Below are positions 11,931-23,024 of a stretch of 64,000 nt of DNA, piece after piece. A model generated the notes under the pieces. That model ran no database searches. It saw only the letters and a program-made list of their open reading frames with translations, and was not told the origin of the DNA. The stretch is from Nageia nagi (taxonomy: Eukaryota; Pinophyta). The stretch is taken from assembly GCA_050084985.1 (NCBI GenBank), contig JBITNC010000001.1, forward strand, positions 105,400,001 through 105,464,000. Reading direction: 5' to 3'. The position numbers and the translations under genes are program-made. Numbering within the stretch: position 1 is the stretch's first letter; the number at the start of each line of letters is the position of its first letter.

Positions 11931-12140
11931 GTACAACAAGTTTCTCACGTAGAGCAACCTTACCATGGAGGTATAAAATGTACAAGAAGTTCCTCACACA
12001 GAGCAAACTTACCATGGAGGTATATCAATTATATGCTCAAAAAATTGTACAACAAGTTTCTCACACAGAGAAAACTTACCATGGAGGTATAAAATGTACA
12101 AGAAGTTCCTCACATAGAGCAAACTTACCATGGAGGTATA
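11931..12140 (-). repeat. Tandem repeats in the 3' UTR of element A
   Basis: Four units of about 45-60 bp each carry a variant of acctccatggtaag followed by gtgtgaggaacttcttgtac on the minus strand. Units 1 and 3 resemble each other, as do 2 and 4, so the array grew by doubling. Element B has three to four decayed equivalents at about 62300-62430 (gtgaagaacttgtatgtat). Bases 11451-11930 are the remaining 3' UTR, also matching B after 62460. Confidence 0.75.
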
Positions 12141-12207
12141 TCATAATCAACACTATATAACAATAAAAGGGCCTCTTAGAGGTGAAGTTATCATCACTAA
12201 TAAAAGT

Positions 12208-12804
12208 TCAAACTTCACTCCCCCTTGAGGGAAACTTCACCAACTTGAGATAATCCCTAAGCTTGCTGAACTGAGCTTCAGGAAGGGGCTTGGTGAATAA
12301 ATCAACGGAGTTTACAGTAGATGGAAAATACTCCAAGTGTATGATGTCATCTAGAACCTTCTCCCTGATAAAATGGGCTTGGATTTCCACATGTTTGGTT
12401 CTCTGATGGAACATAGGATTCTTAGCCAAAGAGATAGCCAATTGATTATCTGAAGAAATGAGAGATGGGCCATTTTGCTCATACCCAATTTCATTCAAAA
12501 GATGCCTTAGCCAAATAGCTTCCTGGGTAGCAATAGACATGGCTCAATATTCAGCTTTGATGGTAGAAAGAGTCACAGTAGGTTACTTCTTAGAAGCCCA
12601 AGAGATAGCACCTGAACCAATGCTGAACACATATGTAGAGGTTGATTTTTTGTCATCTCTATCTCCCCCATAATCAGAATCTGAGAACCCAGAGAGAACA
12701 ATCAAGGGCACTTTGGAATACTTAAGAGTAAGATCCTTTATCCTTGCCACATACCTCAAGATTTGCTTAATAGCATTGAGGTGCTCAACATATGGTTTTT
12801 GCAT
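12208..12804 (-). pseudogene. RNase H region of element A, two stops
   Basis: This is the C-terminal domain of copia Pol, which degrades the RNA strand during reverse transcription. Two ORFs cover it (12583-12804 and 12208-12540), divided by in-frame stops. Visible landmarks are FSDSDYGGDRDDKKST, where DADWAGD-like sequence is usual, then ISWASKK before a stop at 12583-12585, SSDNQLAISLAKNP, QRTKHVEI and the terminal DLFTKPLPEAQF. The stops sit where family members have Gln (SKKQ) or Arg (AEYR), so single C-to-T changes explain them. The SKK stop is shared with element B. Confidence 0.85.
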
Positions 12805-13388
12805 GAATCATGCCATTAGATTCACTGTAAAGGCAATATCAAGTTGAGAGATAGTCAGATATAGAAGACTACTGATCAATTGCCTATAAGCTGTAGCATC
12901 AGCCAACTAAGAATTTGAGCTCAGAGATACAACAATTCCAGGAGAAATAGGTATTGCAACATATCTACACTCCTCCATTCCAAACTTTTGCAAGATGTTT
13001 GATATATACTTAGATTAACTAAGATAAGTACAATCTTTGTGTTAGTATACTTGCATCCCAAGATAGTAATGCAATAGACCTAGATCAGTCATTTCAAATG
13101 TTGCCTTTAGTTTGGATATGCACTTTTAGATGATTTCAATATTATTTCTAGTTATGAGAAGATCATCCACATAAAGGAGAATTAAGACCACATCTTTTCC
13201 TTTATTGAGTACATAGAGATCTGAGTCAGAGAAGCACTTGAAAAAACCAATATCTGCAAAGAATCCTAAAATTTTCTTGTACCATGCTCTAGGTGCTTAC
13301 TTAAGTCCATACAAAGACTTCTTTATCTTGCACACAAAAGACTCTTTACCTTCTGGAATAAATCCTTCTGGTTGATTCATGTAGATTT
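12805..13388 (-). pseudogene. Reverse transcriptase, C-terminal half, element A
   Basis: This part is read in the frame one base off from the ORF at 13389. The polymerase core motif YVDD is intact at 13162-13173 (LLYVDDLLITR). Downstream come a TYLS*SKY motif (stop 13015-13017), NS*LADA (stop 12907-12909) and LMA*FMQKP (stop 12808-12810). These three stops occur at the same codons in element B. Without them and the upstream frameshift the domain would be full length. Confidence 0.85.
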
Positions 13389-14657
13389 CTACATCCAAGT
13401 CACCATTGAGAAATGCACTTTGACATCAAGTTGAAAAACTTTCCATCCTTGAGCTGCAAAAAGAGCAAGGATTATCCTGATAGTAGGCATCTTGGCCATA
13501 GGAGCAAAGGTTTCCTCATAATCAATACCATATTTTTGAGTGAATCCTTTGGCCACTAACCTTGCTTTGTATTTTTCAATTTCTCCATCAGAATTGTACT
13601 TGACCTTGTATATCCATTTATTTCCAATCACATTTTTCTCATTGGGATAAGGAACCAAATCCCAAGTTTCATTTTTCATGAGCACCTCATACTCAACTTT
13701 CATAGCTTCCATCCAACACTCTTGCTTGGAAGCTTCTTTGAAGGTTGATGGCTCATTCATATTATCAATTTTGGCAAATAAATATTTATTCAAGGTCATA
13801 CTCCTTGTAATTCTTTGAGCTGGAGAATTTTTCTCTTGTGGTGACTTCCTTACATTATCATCCAACCAGTTAGGTGCAGGCAAAGAATCATCTGAATCAG
13901 ACACCTTAGCATGAGAAGTCGTATCCTTAGGAAGTTCATTGAACTTGACATCCCTAGAAACAAAGACTATTTTATGGGATGAGGAGTAGATCTTGTAACC
14001 TCTATGCTGATTATCATACCCCACAAAGATGCATTTTTCTAATCTTTTATCAAACTTCTTTCTTTTCTCTGAGGTAATGAAGGCAAATGCATCACAACCG
14101 AAGACCCTAAAGTGTGAGATGTTAGGTTTCTTTTCTGTCCATGCTTCATACAGAGTTTTACCTTCAACTACTTTAGTAGGACATCTATTTAGGGTGTGAA
14201 TAATAGTGTGAATAGCTTCACCCCATAAGAAACTAGGAAGGTTACCCAACATGCACCTTGCCATTTCCATAATGGTTCGATTCTTCCTTTTAGCAACTCC
14301 ATTTTGTTGAGGGGTGTAAGGGATTGTGAATTGCCACTTGATCCCATGTTTAACATAATAGTTGTTAAACTCATTGCTATTATACTCACCCTCATTATCA
14401 GATCTCAGCATCTTGATCTTAAAATTAGTTTGATTTTTAACAAGAGCCTTGAAGTATTTAAACCTGTCAAAAGTTTGATCCTTGTGCTCAAGTAGATAAC
14501 CAAATGTCATCCTACTGAAGTCATCAATGAAGGTCAGAACATAAGAAGCTCCCCCTAGAGACTTAGTCTGAAATGGACCCATCAAATCTGAATGCACAAG
14601 TTGAAGAGGATGAGTAGCCCAAGTTGCCTTATCTTTTTCAAACTTTTGCCTATTCAT
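13389..14657 (-). CDS. Integrase core and start of reverse transcriptase, element A (422 codons)
   Basis: The longest ORF in the window. It starts in the integrase: HSDLMGP carries the first catalytic Asp and LRSDNEGEY the second. The third position reads [10 protein letters not shown], where ERKNRT is expected, so the catalytic Glu is Lys (codon 14289-14291). The C-terminal part has the VFGCDAF and [12 protein letters not shown] motifs, then the reverse-transcriptase start ([41 protein letters not shown]). It ends because one A is missing just after FQLDVK: the next base restores the frame AFLNGDLD. Upstream, a second frameshift near 14675 separates it from the pre-integrase part. It is part of a polyprotein, so the ATG at 14657 is unlikely to be a true start. 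Confidence 0.9.
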   Translation of the reverse strand: MNRQKFEKDKATWATHPLQLVHSDLMGPFQTKSLGGASYVLTFIDDFSRMTFGYLLEHKDQTFDRFKYFKALVKNQTNFKIKMLRSDNEGEYNSNEFNNYYVKHGIKWQFTIPYTPQQNGVAKRKNRTIMEMARCMLGNLPSFLWGEAIHTIIHTLNRCPTKVVEGKTLYEAWTEKKPNISHFRVFGCDAFAFITSEKRKKFDKRLEKCIFVGYDNQHRGYKIYSSSHKIVFVSRDVKFNELPKDTTSHAKVSDSDDSLPAPNWLDDNVRKSPQEKNSPAQRITRSMTLNKYLFAKIDNMNEPSTFKEASKQECWMEAMKVEYEVLMKNETWDLVPYPNEKNVIGNKWIYKVKYNSDGEIEKYKARLVAKGFTQKYGIDYEETFAPMAKMPTIRIILALFAAQGWKVFQLDVKVHFSMVTWM

Positions 14658-14770
14658 TTTTCCTAGAATGCACCTTTAATAGAACTTATTGTGGGTGAAA
14701 TATTAGGTAAACCTTCCACAAGTTCTTGATTTTTCATATCTTGAATACTCTTATGGTTAAGGTGCCCTAA

Positions 14771-15165
14771 TCATTGATGCCAAAGATTACCCTTTGAATA
14801 AACATTTGCAGCAAGACACATATTTGAAGGAACTTGATCCACAATATAAAGGTCATCCTTTACTGATCCTTTCATCAAGGTGGCAAGTCCTTTCTTAACA
14901 CACCAGGAGTGTGAGGTAAACTCAAATGAGTATCCTTTCCTTGTAATTTGAATTACAGAGATAAGATTCATCCTTAGTTTAGGCACATAAAAGACATCAT
15001 CAAGAACCTTTCCATGAATCTTCATACTCCCTATTCCTTAAACATCAAGGATTGAATTATCACCTATCACAACTGCATCCTTCTTGTACTTATGAAAGTT
15101 TTCAAACTTATCCTTTTCATAACACACATGATTAGTGCATCCTGAATCAACAATCCAATCATTTG
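14771..15165 (-). pseudogene. Protease and GAG-pre-integrase region, element A
   Basis: The aspartic protease motif DSGCTNHV is at about 15126-15148, catalytic Asp intact. It runs into GDNSILDV*GIGSM, with a stop at 15038-15040 also present in B. The ORF 14771-15025 then gives KVLDDVFYVPKLRMNLISV, a typical copia segment, and the pre-integrase GNLWHQ motif, where a tga follows in place of an Arg codon. The protease would cut the polyprotein; the rest is a spacer before the integrase. Confidence 0.85.
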
Positions 15166-15199
15166 AAATAGTTTGAGTCACTGAGTAGTAGGCAACAGT

Positions 15200-15333
15200 A
15201 GCAGCATGCTTGTTCTTCTTTTTATGATTGAAAAATTTGCATATCCCTTGCCTTTTTCAGCTTTCATACGAGGTTCCCATATGTTGAAGTTGGAACCATC
15301 GAGTATATGCTTGGGTATGAAGGTTTCAACCAT
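15200..15333 (-). pseudogene. Gag start with most of gag deleted, element A
   Basis: Gag begins at 15333 with MVETFIPKHILDGSNFNIWE and RMKAE, which matches the gag start of element B (58274: MGDTFLPKYILDGSNYSI). After about 26 codons (near 15255) the sequence jumps to KGKGYANF, which belongs next to the protease. About 0.85 kb present in B is therefore missing, including the capsid-like part and the zinc knuckle. Gag forms the particle, so A must rely on other copies. Confidence 0.8.
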
Positions 15334-16679
15334 TGCTACACAAAAGTAAATAAACAAGAAGAATGAATAAATTTCTATAATTTACCATGTATACAAATCA
15401 AACATTGATAAGTAAACATGTCCCACATGTGCAAACTTATAAACCAAGATCCGTAGAAGGATAAGTTGAGGTTGTTTTCTTGTATAGAAATAGGCCTTCA
15501 CCTGGATGCCCGTAGAGTGGAGCCCAAGTACTACCAGTCCTCAACCAGTTCACCTTGGTTAGTAATATACTCTCTCAAGGAGAAGTACTAACTATTTTCC
15601 AAGGATCCGACGTATCTTGGACCAGCCATTTTAATTATCTTGTTTAAGGTTTTCTAGTTTTCCTCCTAGGTTATCAGGATAATCCCTAAATGGACATGCA
15701 GACATGTGGTATCACTACACACATGCCTATCCACCTAATAGAGTTATGTCCAATCCAACAAAGGTCTTAGGGGCAATTAAGATGGATTTACCACCACTTG
15801 GTTCTTCGGACTAAAAAGGCTCCAGTTTGCCCTATCCTCACCTCGTGGCTCCTCAAACAAGTCATGTTGTGGAAAAGTACATGCAGATGTGTTCATTTTA
15901 GGGGTTACTTTCAATATTTGCATTTTGCAAGTATAAAGCAATTATGCAAAAATATAAAAGTAAAGTAAAAAAATACATCATCCACAAGAACTTGAAATAT
16001 AAGAGTCCAATGGGTTTTGTACTAACCCCTAAAGGACATTTTTACAATTTGCATACTTGCTCAAGTTCATAAATTCATTCAACACTTTAATGAATTTAAA
16101 AGGGCTAAGTCCTACTTAGCATTAATCCATAACTTAAAAAATTAAACATGCATTATTCCATAACTTAAAAATTAAGTAATAAACATGCATCATTTATCTT
16201 ATTAAAAATGCATTATTTAACTTAAAATTTTAAGTACTAAGCATGCTTTATTCCTCAAACAAGATTAAGAGGCATGCATTACAAATTTAGCATGCAAGAT
16301 CTAGATAAAGTTTTAAGTAAAAAAAACTATACAAATTCCCCCTTTTTTTACTTAAAGTTTTATCCCTAAAACTTGTATACTAAAAAAAATTGTCTTTTAA
16401 GTATGCATTTTCATAAGTTACCTTTGTAAAAAAAAAGGTTTTAAGTAAAAATATAAAAAATTCCTCTCCTTATTGTTTTACTTAAAAAAAATTTAAATAA
16501 GATGCTTTTAAAAACAAATGCTAAGAGATTGACAATCTAGAAATTACATGTGCACCTTAGTAAATTAAAACTCAACAATGAGTAAAACATTAAAAATATT
16601 CTAAGCATAATTTTTTTTTTTTAAAAGGTAAGCAAGTTTGAATTTTAAAATAGTATTTTTTTTTTTAAAAATAGGGAGG

Positions 16680-16880
16680 TGTAGGTAGAGGTCCACAAAG
16701 GGAAGGAGGCCAAGCGATGTGAGTGGAGGGCATGGAGGCGGCAAGGGCGACCAAGTGTCGAAGCAGAGGGAGAGTAAAGGTGCAGCCCAGTCGGATGCAG
16801 GACGATGAGAGTTGGAGGCTACGGAAGTGGTAGGGGCGACCAAGTGATGGAGCAGAGGGAGAGTAAAGGTGCACACCATG
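16680..16880 (-). repeat. C-rich block with two ~88-bp tandem units in the A leader
   Basis: On the minus strand this is C-rich and reads twice through cacctttactctccctctgc then cacttggtcgccc. It stands out from the AT-rich surroundings. Element B has a C-rich block in the corresponding part of its leader (46690-47300), though I could not align the two base by base. The overlapping ORFs are open mainly because the block lacks A. Confidence 0.55.
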
Positions 16881-17333
16881 TTCAAATCCTATCCAGTCAA
16901 AATATGAAAATCAAGAAGTTTGAGTCTAGCCTTTTTTTAAGCAATACAACCAGCCTCTACTAATATGCATAGACTTGTGCGAGCTCCATGCCACCTTAAA
17001 ACAATCTTGAGAATAGAAAGCAACATCTACACGTGATAGTTTTAGTTCGATGCATTTAGGACACTAAAGATGGGCAGGCTTGAAGATGTACAAGATCCCC
17101 TGTCCTGGGTTTGAAGATGTATAGGTGACCAGAAGGTTAACTAGGGTTTGCTATGGCACACTCTCTAAGATCATAGGTGTTCCTGGCCATTCTCAGGGCC
17201 AAATTGGCACCTTTTGCCAATGTCAGATCTACACCATCAAAGTGATCTTTTGCTTCGATAGTGGAGCATGATGATGCCTATGAAATGAAGAAATGGAAAA
17301 AGATTACTATTGTAGGAATAATTACATGCACTG

Positions 17334-17496
17334 CTATAGAAATCTATGACCTATCTGGTGGGCATACACATCATGAGGAGCCTCCCGAACAAAATTACAA
17401 AGTGATTTTTCTTTTGAGAGAACGTACTCCTTGACAAACTTTAATAGCCTTACCCCTATTTGCATATTCAGAACAAGGAATTTCCATGGGAAGTAC

Positions 17497-17527
<31 letters not shown>

Positions 17528-17660
17528 CAAACAATTCGTAGACCCTTTCAATGTATCCATTTTGTGCATATCTGTCGACCATTGCAGTCCATAAGACTGC
17601 ATTTTGGTGAGACATTTTTTTGTCAAATAATTCGTAGACCCTTTCAATGTATCCGTTTTG
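17334..17660 (-). pseudogene. PPR fragment inside the A leader
   Basis: The minus strand reads MSHQNAVLWTAMVDRYAQNG and YIERVYELFD (17334-17615), the P-L-S repeat signature VVSWTAMI-YAQNG of plant PPR genes. A second partial copy (17615-17660) repeats YAQNGYIERVYELFD, so the piece was duplicated. A (TA)n tract at 17498-17524 interrupts the frame. It lies on the same strand as A's transcript. Either A captured it or an insertion carried it in; no equivalent was seen in B's leader. Confidence 0.65.
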
Positions 17661-18288
17661 TGCATATCCTTTTTAATATTAGGATTAAAGCATTTTGTGT
17701 TCCTCCACATTTTTATTTTATATATTTTTTTTACAAAAAAAATGCTAATAAATATATATATTTTTAAAAAAATATATATATGCAAAAATCATAAATTTTA
17801 TGACAAAAAAAAACTCCCATAAACCCCTCTTTTTTTATAAATACATATATTTTAGAATATATTGTAAATATTTTAGGAGTAAAATAGGAACTAGAGTAGT
17901 AGAAAAGAACACTCTATAATATGTAAAAAAAATACACCAATTTTTATTTCCCAAAGAGAAGAACTTATTTGAAACACAAAGAAATGCAATTTGTATATAT
18001 ATATATACTAACCCCAATTTTTATAAAATAGCCATAAGCTAATCAATGAAAAATTGCAACTTAAAAAAGGTTAGTAATCAATTGCATCATTTTAAGCATA
18101 CTAACACATCTTCAAAGAATTATATTAGTATCACAATAAAAAAATAATAATAAGAAAAAAAATATACCTTCTCTTGATTTTACCTCAACAATGGAGTGTA
18201 AGATGAGGAATGAAGAAGGATCACCAAGATGTAGCTTCCACACCAAAAAGAAAAGCTTTCACACCAAGAAGAAGAGCTTTCACACCAA

Positions 18289-18302
18289 GCTCTGATACCA
18301 AT
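18289..18302 (-). promoter_or_regulatory. Primer-binding site of element A
   Basis: On the minus strand attggtatcagagc follows the 5' LTR directly. It is complementary to the 3' end of plant initiator tRNA-Met, the usual copia primer. Confidence 0.9.
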
Positions 18303-18731
18303 TGAAGGAATTAGATCTACACTAATCCTCAAGGTCCAAGACTATAGAAAACTCAATCATTCAACATCTACAAGCTAATAACACCATTCACATAAGATAA
18401 CACAAATATAATGTGGTTCCTCCCTCCTTAGGAGTACATCCACAACTAGATCTCAATTCTCAAACTATGCACCCTCTTACTACAATTCTTTCTCTCCTAC
18501 ACAAACTAGTAGAGTAATCTTACTCAAAAACTAAGTGCTATTACAAGAGGAGAGGCCCTCTATTTATAGCATGAGAGCACCTCCCTAACCTCCCTTTAAC
18601 CCAAGGGTAAGGTTAGGTTTACATAATAAAGAATTCAATTAATCCCTTAAGGTATCTACATATCCTTTAAGTGATTAATTGAATTTACAAGGAGTTTAGA
18701 TATTCACAATATTTCATTACAAATTCTAACA
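18303..18731 (-). repeat. 5' LTR of element A
   Basis: 429 bp with TG...CA ends, followed on the right by target duplication atttg (18732-18736). It holds the promoter for the element (TATA at 18560-18569). Confidence 0.95.
18560..18569 (-). promoter_or_regulatory. TATA box in the 5' LTR of element A
   Basis: The minus strand reads ctataaatag, conserved in both LTRs and in the related LTR at 2516. It is undamaged, so transcription of A is possible unless silenced. Confidence 0.65.
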
Positions 18732-18849
18732 ATTTGTGTAGGCTATGGGAGTTCTAAACTTCATGGGAAAAATACCAATAAACCCTGAATTGGGTGTGTG
18801 AATTAATCAACTTGGTACTTGTAAATTGAATGTTGTGGGTTTATTTTTC

Positions 18850-19240
18850 AAGATGCATAACAAAAATAAAGTTTCATAGTCTACAATGATTGTACAATAC
18901 ATAAAATAGGATTTTTAAAAAAGGCCCATAGACACATGAAACATGTAGAAGAATAAAATAATATCCAAGATTTATTTGACATGATGCATGATGAAAATAT
19001 AGTTTCACAATCTATAATGATTGCATGATATATAAAATGGGTTTTTATGAAATAACACATAGATACATGAAATATGTGGAAAAAAATACAAGACATGGGA
19101 TACATTTGATAAAATGCATGACTCAAACACAGTTTCATGGTCCATAATGTTTGTAGGATTCATGGATTTTTTAAAAGAATACAAAGAAATACAAAGCATG
19201 GACATATATGCAGAATGTACAAGAATACATAAGAATATTA
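18850..19240 (+). pseudogene. PPR relic with three to four tandem repeat units
   Basis: Three successive versions of the motif F-KMHD-N-VS-S-MI can be read: FKMHNKNKVS*STMIV (18856), FDMMHDENIVSQSIMIA (18977) and FDKMHDSNTVSWSIMFVGF (19096). Between them lies the helix pairing region with RYMKYVE. A last piece near 19198 reads MDIYAECTRIHKN. Spacing is about 120 bp, slightly longer than a canonical 35-residue repeat. Stops and frame changes are frequent. It continues the PPR-rich region that A split. Confidence 0.65.
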
Positions 19241-19639
19241 CAAGTTTACAAGATCATAGACTAAAATACCTGCTTGCATCTTTGAGGAAACATATTTCCA
19301 ATTGTTTGGTCTCACCATGCCACCTTTCATCTAGTCTCCCCTATCCTCTCTCATCTCACTAATACTCCAAGTGCCCCTCTCCTTCTAACCCCTTAGCTCA
19401 AAAAATATTGAAATATCTAAAATATAAGTGCATGCCAACAAGTTCCCTTGCACTACCTTTTTTATTTTTATTTTTGGTTTCATCAAGAGGAAGTTTTTTG
19501 CAAGCTCATCTAGTTCTTTTGGGGTGAGGAAAATCTGCCCCATTAAAAATGCCACTAAAATAAAAACTTTGGGTAGTTAAAATTTTTTGTAACAAAACCA
19601 CCTCAAATTACTTGCCCTAAATCCCCTTTTTGGTCTAAT

Positions 19640-19940
19640 TGAACTCAATTATAGAAAGAAAGTTCAAGTTTTGATCTGGTTATAGAGAGGAGGTTTCAAT
19701 CTAGTTGTAGAGAGGAGGTTTAGGTTTTGACCCAATTATAGCGAGGAGGTTCCTTGATTCTTACCTAGTTCTAAGATTGAGGTTCCAAGCTAGTTGTAGA
19801 GAGGAGGTTCAAGTTCCAACCTAGTTGTAGGGAGGAGGTTTCAATCCAATTGCAAGATTGAGGTTTTAACTCAGTTGTAAGATTTAGGTTTCAAGCTAGT
19901 TATAGAGAGGAGGTTTTGAACTGATTATAAGATTGATTTT
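19640..19940 (+). repeat. Minisatellite of tagttgtagagaggaggtt units
   Basis: About ten units of 25-36 bp are built on tagttgtagagaggaggttt, with variants ending aagattgaggttt. Length and sequence vary between units. Bases 19421-19639 contain nothing else. Confidence 0.65.
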
Positions 19941-22257
19941 AATATTCGATCGTAATGATCGATACTTTATTGGATCACATAATCATAAAATGAGCATAAA
20001 TCTAATTTCTTACCTTTCTCCTTTATGATGTGGTGGTATTGAAGGGGATAGGGATATATATATATATATACCTATAAGTGACAAGTTTGGTGGGATTATA
20101 TTTTATTTCTATAACTTAAAGGCAAAAGAGCTAAAATAGGTTTAGAAAAGAAGGTTATTTTTTATTATAAAATAAGGTTATTTTTTATTATAAAATTTTG
20201 GTGTTAAGGTAGGATCCACCATGCACTGTATTAGCCAAAATGAAAATAAAAAATCGAAAATTATAGCCACAATTTGGTCCTTAAAATTTTCATTGATATA
20301 AATTATATAAAATTATTTTTATTAATTTAAATTATTAAAAATGTATATATGTTATTTTTATGATTTTGAAGGAGGGTATTAAGTTTAAGAGCTTGAGCCT
20401 TGAGATTTGAACTTAGATTTTAACAATAAAAATTATTGTTTTTTCTATCAATCTATCTTTTATAAATAAATCATCATATATATATGTATAAATTTTTCCT
20501 TATAATTATAATTTTTTTCCTCTTTTTTAACAAAATTAATAGATTTCTAAATTGATCACCCCATTTTCGAACAAGTTTCAATCTTGATCATCCTATTTTC
20601 GAATAGGTTTCAAAATTGATCGCTTTCCTATTAAAATTATTTTTTAAGGGGGGTCTTAAAATTTTCACTAATAATAAAAGTATAGATTAATACATTGGTG
20701 TCAACCTCCTATCTCTCTACACATTACATAAAAAATACCTCAAAAACTTCCTATCTAACTTTAATTCTATTTCATATTTCTCCCCTAAAACAATCATATG
20801 TCTATCTTATAATTTTGAATTTTCATATGGTTTTTGTATAGTTTGTATTAATTGTATAGTTATTAAATCATTGGATTTCCCATTATTTTATAGCTAGATA
20901 ATTTTAAATTGTAAAATATCTTATAAATGTAAAAAAAAGATTAAAAAAAAAAAAATTACAAAACACTTAAAATTTAATATTTCTACTCATTTTATTAAGT
21001 CTAAAGTTTTATTGCACTAACATTTTTTCTTAAGTTTATTTCAACCTTTAAAAATATCCAAGCGGGTTAAAATGACTAACCTACCTCGCTTTCCCTCCCT
21101 TTCCATGGCTGATGACATGATAGTTATCCATTTCGATCACTCTTACACTCTCATTCATAGTTCTCACCCATATAGGCGATTTGTTCTCTATCTATATATT
21201 TACTTAGAGATAGCTTGTCAACTAACATGGTGAAAATGAATATTGATGATCATTCTTTATTTTCCCACTAAATGAAAATCATAAATGCCATACTAATCCA
21301 TCTAACTAAGTTTGAGTTTCCTACACATCTCTAATTATTTGCTTGATCCTAGACCATATAAATAGTTCAAAATCATACCTATGATATTCATTAATATTAA
21401 AATAATTCTTTTTCTTTGATTTTAATTTTGATTGTCTTTATTTAACCTTCCCTCGTATTCCTTCTCTTTTACTCATTAAAGTGTTTCTCATTATCGAGTT
21501 AATATTATTAATCAAGTGCTTTCATATCATCATTGTTTATTTCAGTACCTCATATCTTAATGGGGAAGGTATAACTGTTAGAATTTTATTTTAACGAAAA
21601 TAGTTGTCAAACAATTAATTTGAGATAAAATTTATTTTAATGGTCTTGTATCAATAAAATTAACCTTCTTCTACTAGGTTAAAGGTAGAATCAAATAAAC
21701 AACCACTTAGTACATTCCAAGTTATTAAGCATGAATAGTCAAGCATATGAGATATTTAAAATATGGGATCATTAATATAATAAATAAAATTTATTGTTGC
21801 AACTCAAGGTTACACATAATTTAATTATTAGTTTGTTTATTGAATCAAATGAGTTTAACTAATATTTCATGTAAAAATCACTAAATAATATTTCATCTTT
21901 GATTAATTCATCCTTCATTGTTTCTGAATCAATTTAAATTCTAGATATTCCTCTTTATCATCATTCATACCAAAGGTTACAAATACTTTGTATCTATAAT
22001 TATTTTTGTGTTACATCTTATTTTTAAATATATAAAACAAAAGGGATAAATGTAAATACCTCAAATCTACATATTTCCATTTAATCAAATAATTAACATT
22101 AATATTAAATCCTTTATTTATAACCTTATCATTAGTATTATTATATAATGATTAAAACCATTCATTTGGGTATCTAAGTATATTACTAACCATTAGTGGT
22201 TAGCCCCCAAATCCCACATCCACTTAGCCCTTGATCCCTCATGTGACCACTAATATC
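19941..22257. other. No gene found; AT-rich spacer
   Basis: I see a TA microsatellite near 20050-20070, a doubled aaggttattttttattataa (20142-20190), three ~36-bp units around ttgatcatcctattttcgaa (20550-20630), and otherwise featureless AT-rich sequence. No protein family, LTR pair or RNA gene could be supported. Confidence 0.5.
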
Positions 22258-22962
22258 TATTAGGATCCACTATATAAAAATAAAGTGGAGCAATTCAACC
22301 TCTACTAGTTTGTAAAAGAATCCAATAAACAAACAAGTAATCAAATCATTCACATAAGAGATGAGACAAGTTTTAATGTGGTTCATCCAATGTAGAATAC
22401 ATCCATATAGAAATTTTTAGTCCTTTATTGTAATCAACTCCAACTAACCAAGAGATACAACCAAAAACTCTCTATTGTAACCTTGTCTTTGGTTTACGAG
22501 GAATCCTCTCAATACAAAACTCAATCTCCTTCTCAAACCTCTTCAATATCATTCCCAATTATAATGCAATATATGGATTTACAATAAACCATTACAATCC
22601 TATTTCTAAGACCAACTAGAGTAGAAATCCATGTAATAAATCTACCATCAAAAGGGAAACATTAGTTCTTAATATAGAATAAATAAAGAGTGATTTTACA
22701 TGTTTAAAATAGAGCTTTTACATCTATGGATCATGATTGGATCCCTTAGGTCTGATTTCCACTACAATAGAAATATAACCAATTTACCTGTAACAAGATC
22801 AATTGATCAAATGGGTCTAGAATATGATTTGTTAGATGACTATATTGATCACCCTTCACACAATTGATTAATGGTCATGCAAATTGAATATGTGCATGCC
22901 AATTGAAAAATATAGAGCAAAAATATTCCACTTAGCCCACGAATCAGGTTCCATTCCTAATA
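22258..22962 (-). repeat. 3' LTR of element I
   Basis: 705 bp, starting tattaggatccactatata and ending attcctaata. On the minus strand it is preceded by the purine tract ccaagtgggagat (22963-22975). Left flank atatc is the target duplication. Confidence 0.9.
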
Positions 22963-23024
22963 ATCTCCCACTTGGAGATTGATCCTATTGAAACACAATA
23001 TAGTAAAGTACTAAAAACTTCTCA

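Larger units (their letters stand above)
15334..18288 (-). mobile_element. Long untranslated leader of element A
   Basis: Nearly 3 kb between primer-binding site and gag. Much of it aligns with the leader of B once H and C are removed: 15440-15900 matches 57697-57950 and 48220-48391, and the first 150 bases match 43736-43880. It contains no ORF with a recognised retroviral domain. Two compositionally odd blocks are listed separately: a C-rich block (16680-16880) and a PPR-derived block (17334-17660). Confidence 0.8.
11008..18731 (-). mobile_element. Element A: young, defective Ty1/copia retrotransposon
   Basis: A 7.7-kb copia element on the minus strand. The LTRs (11008-11437 and 18303-18731) differ at only about five places by eye, roughly 99 percent identity, so insertion was recent. 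The 5-bp target duplication atttg is intact (11003-11007 and 18732-18736). In transcription order it has the 5' LTR, a primer-binding site, a leader of about 3 kb, a gag start, protease, integrase, reverse transcriptase, RNase H, a repeat-rich 3' UTR, a polypurine tract and the 3' LTR. Gag is almost wholly deleted and pol has stops, a frameshift and a lost catalytic residue, so it cannot have supplied its own proteins. It is the same family as element B. Confidence 0.95.

Noticed and set aside
12458-12673. Plus-strand 71-codon ORF
   Set aside because: Shadow of the RNase H region of element A on the other strand.
16601-16885. Overlapping minus-strand ORFs of 94 and 69 codons
   Set aside because: They are open because the block is C-rich and tandemly repeated. 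They contain low-complexity Pro/Ser/Leu and lie in the leader of element A.
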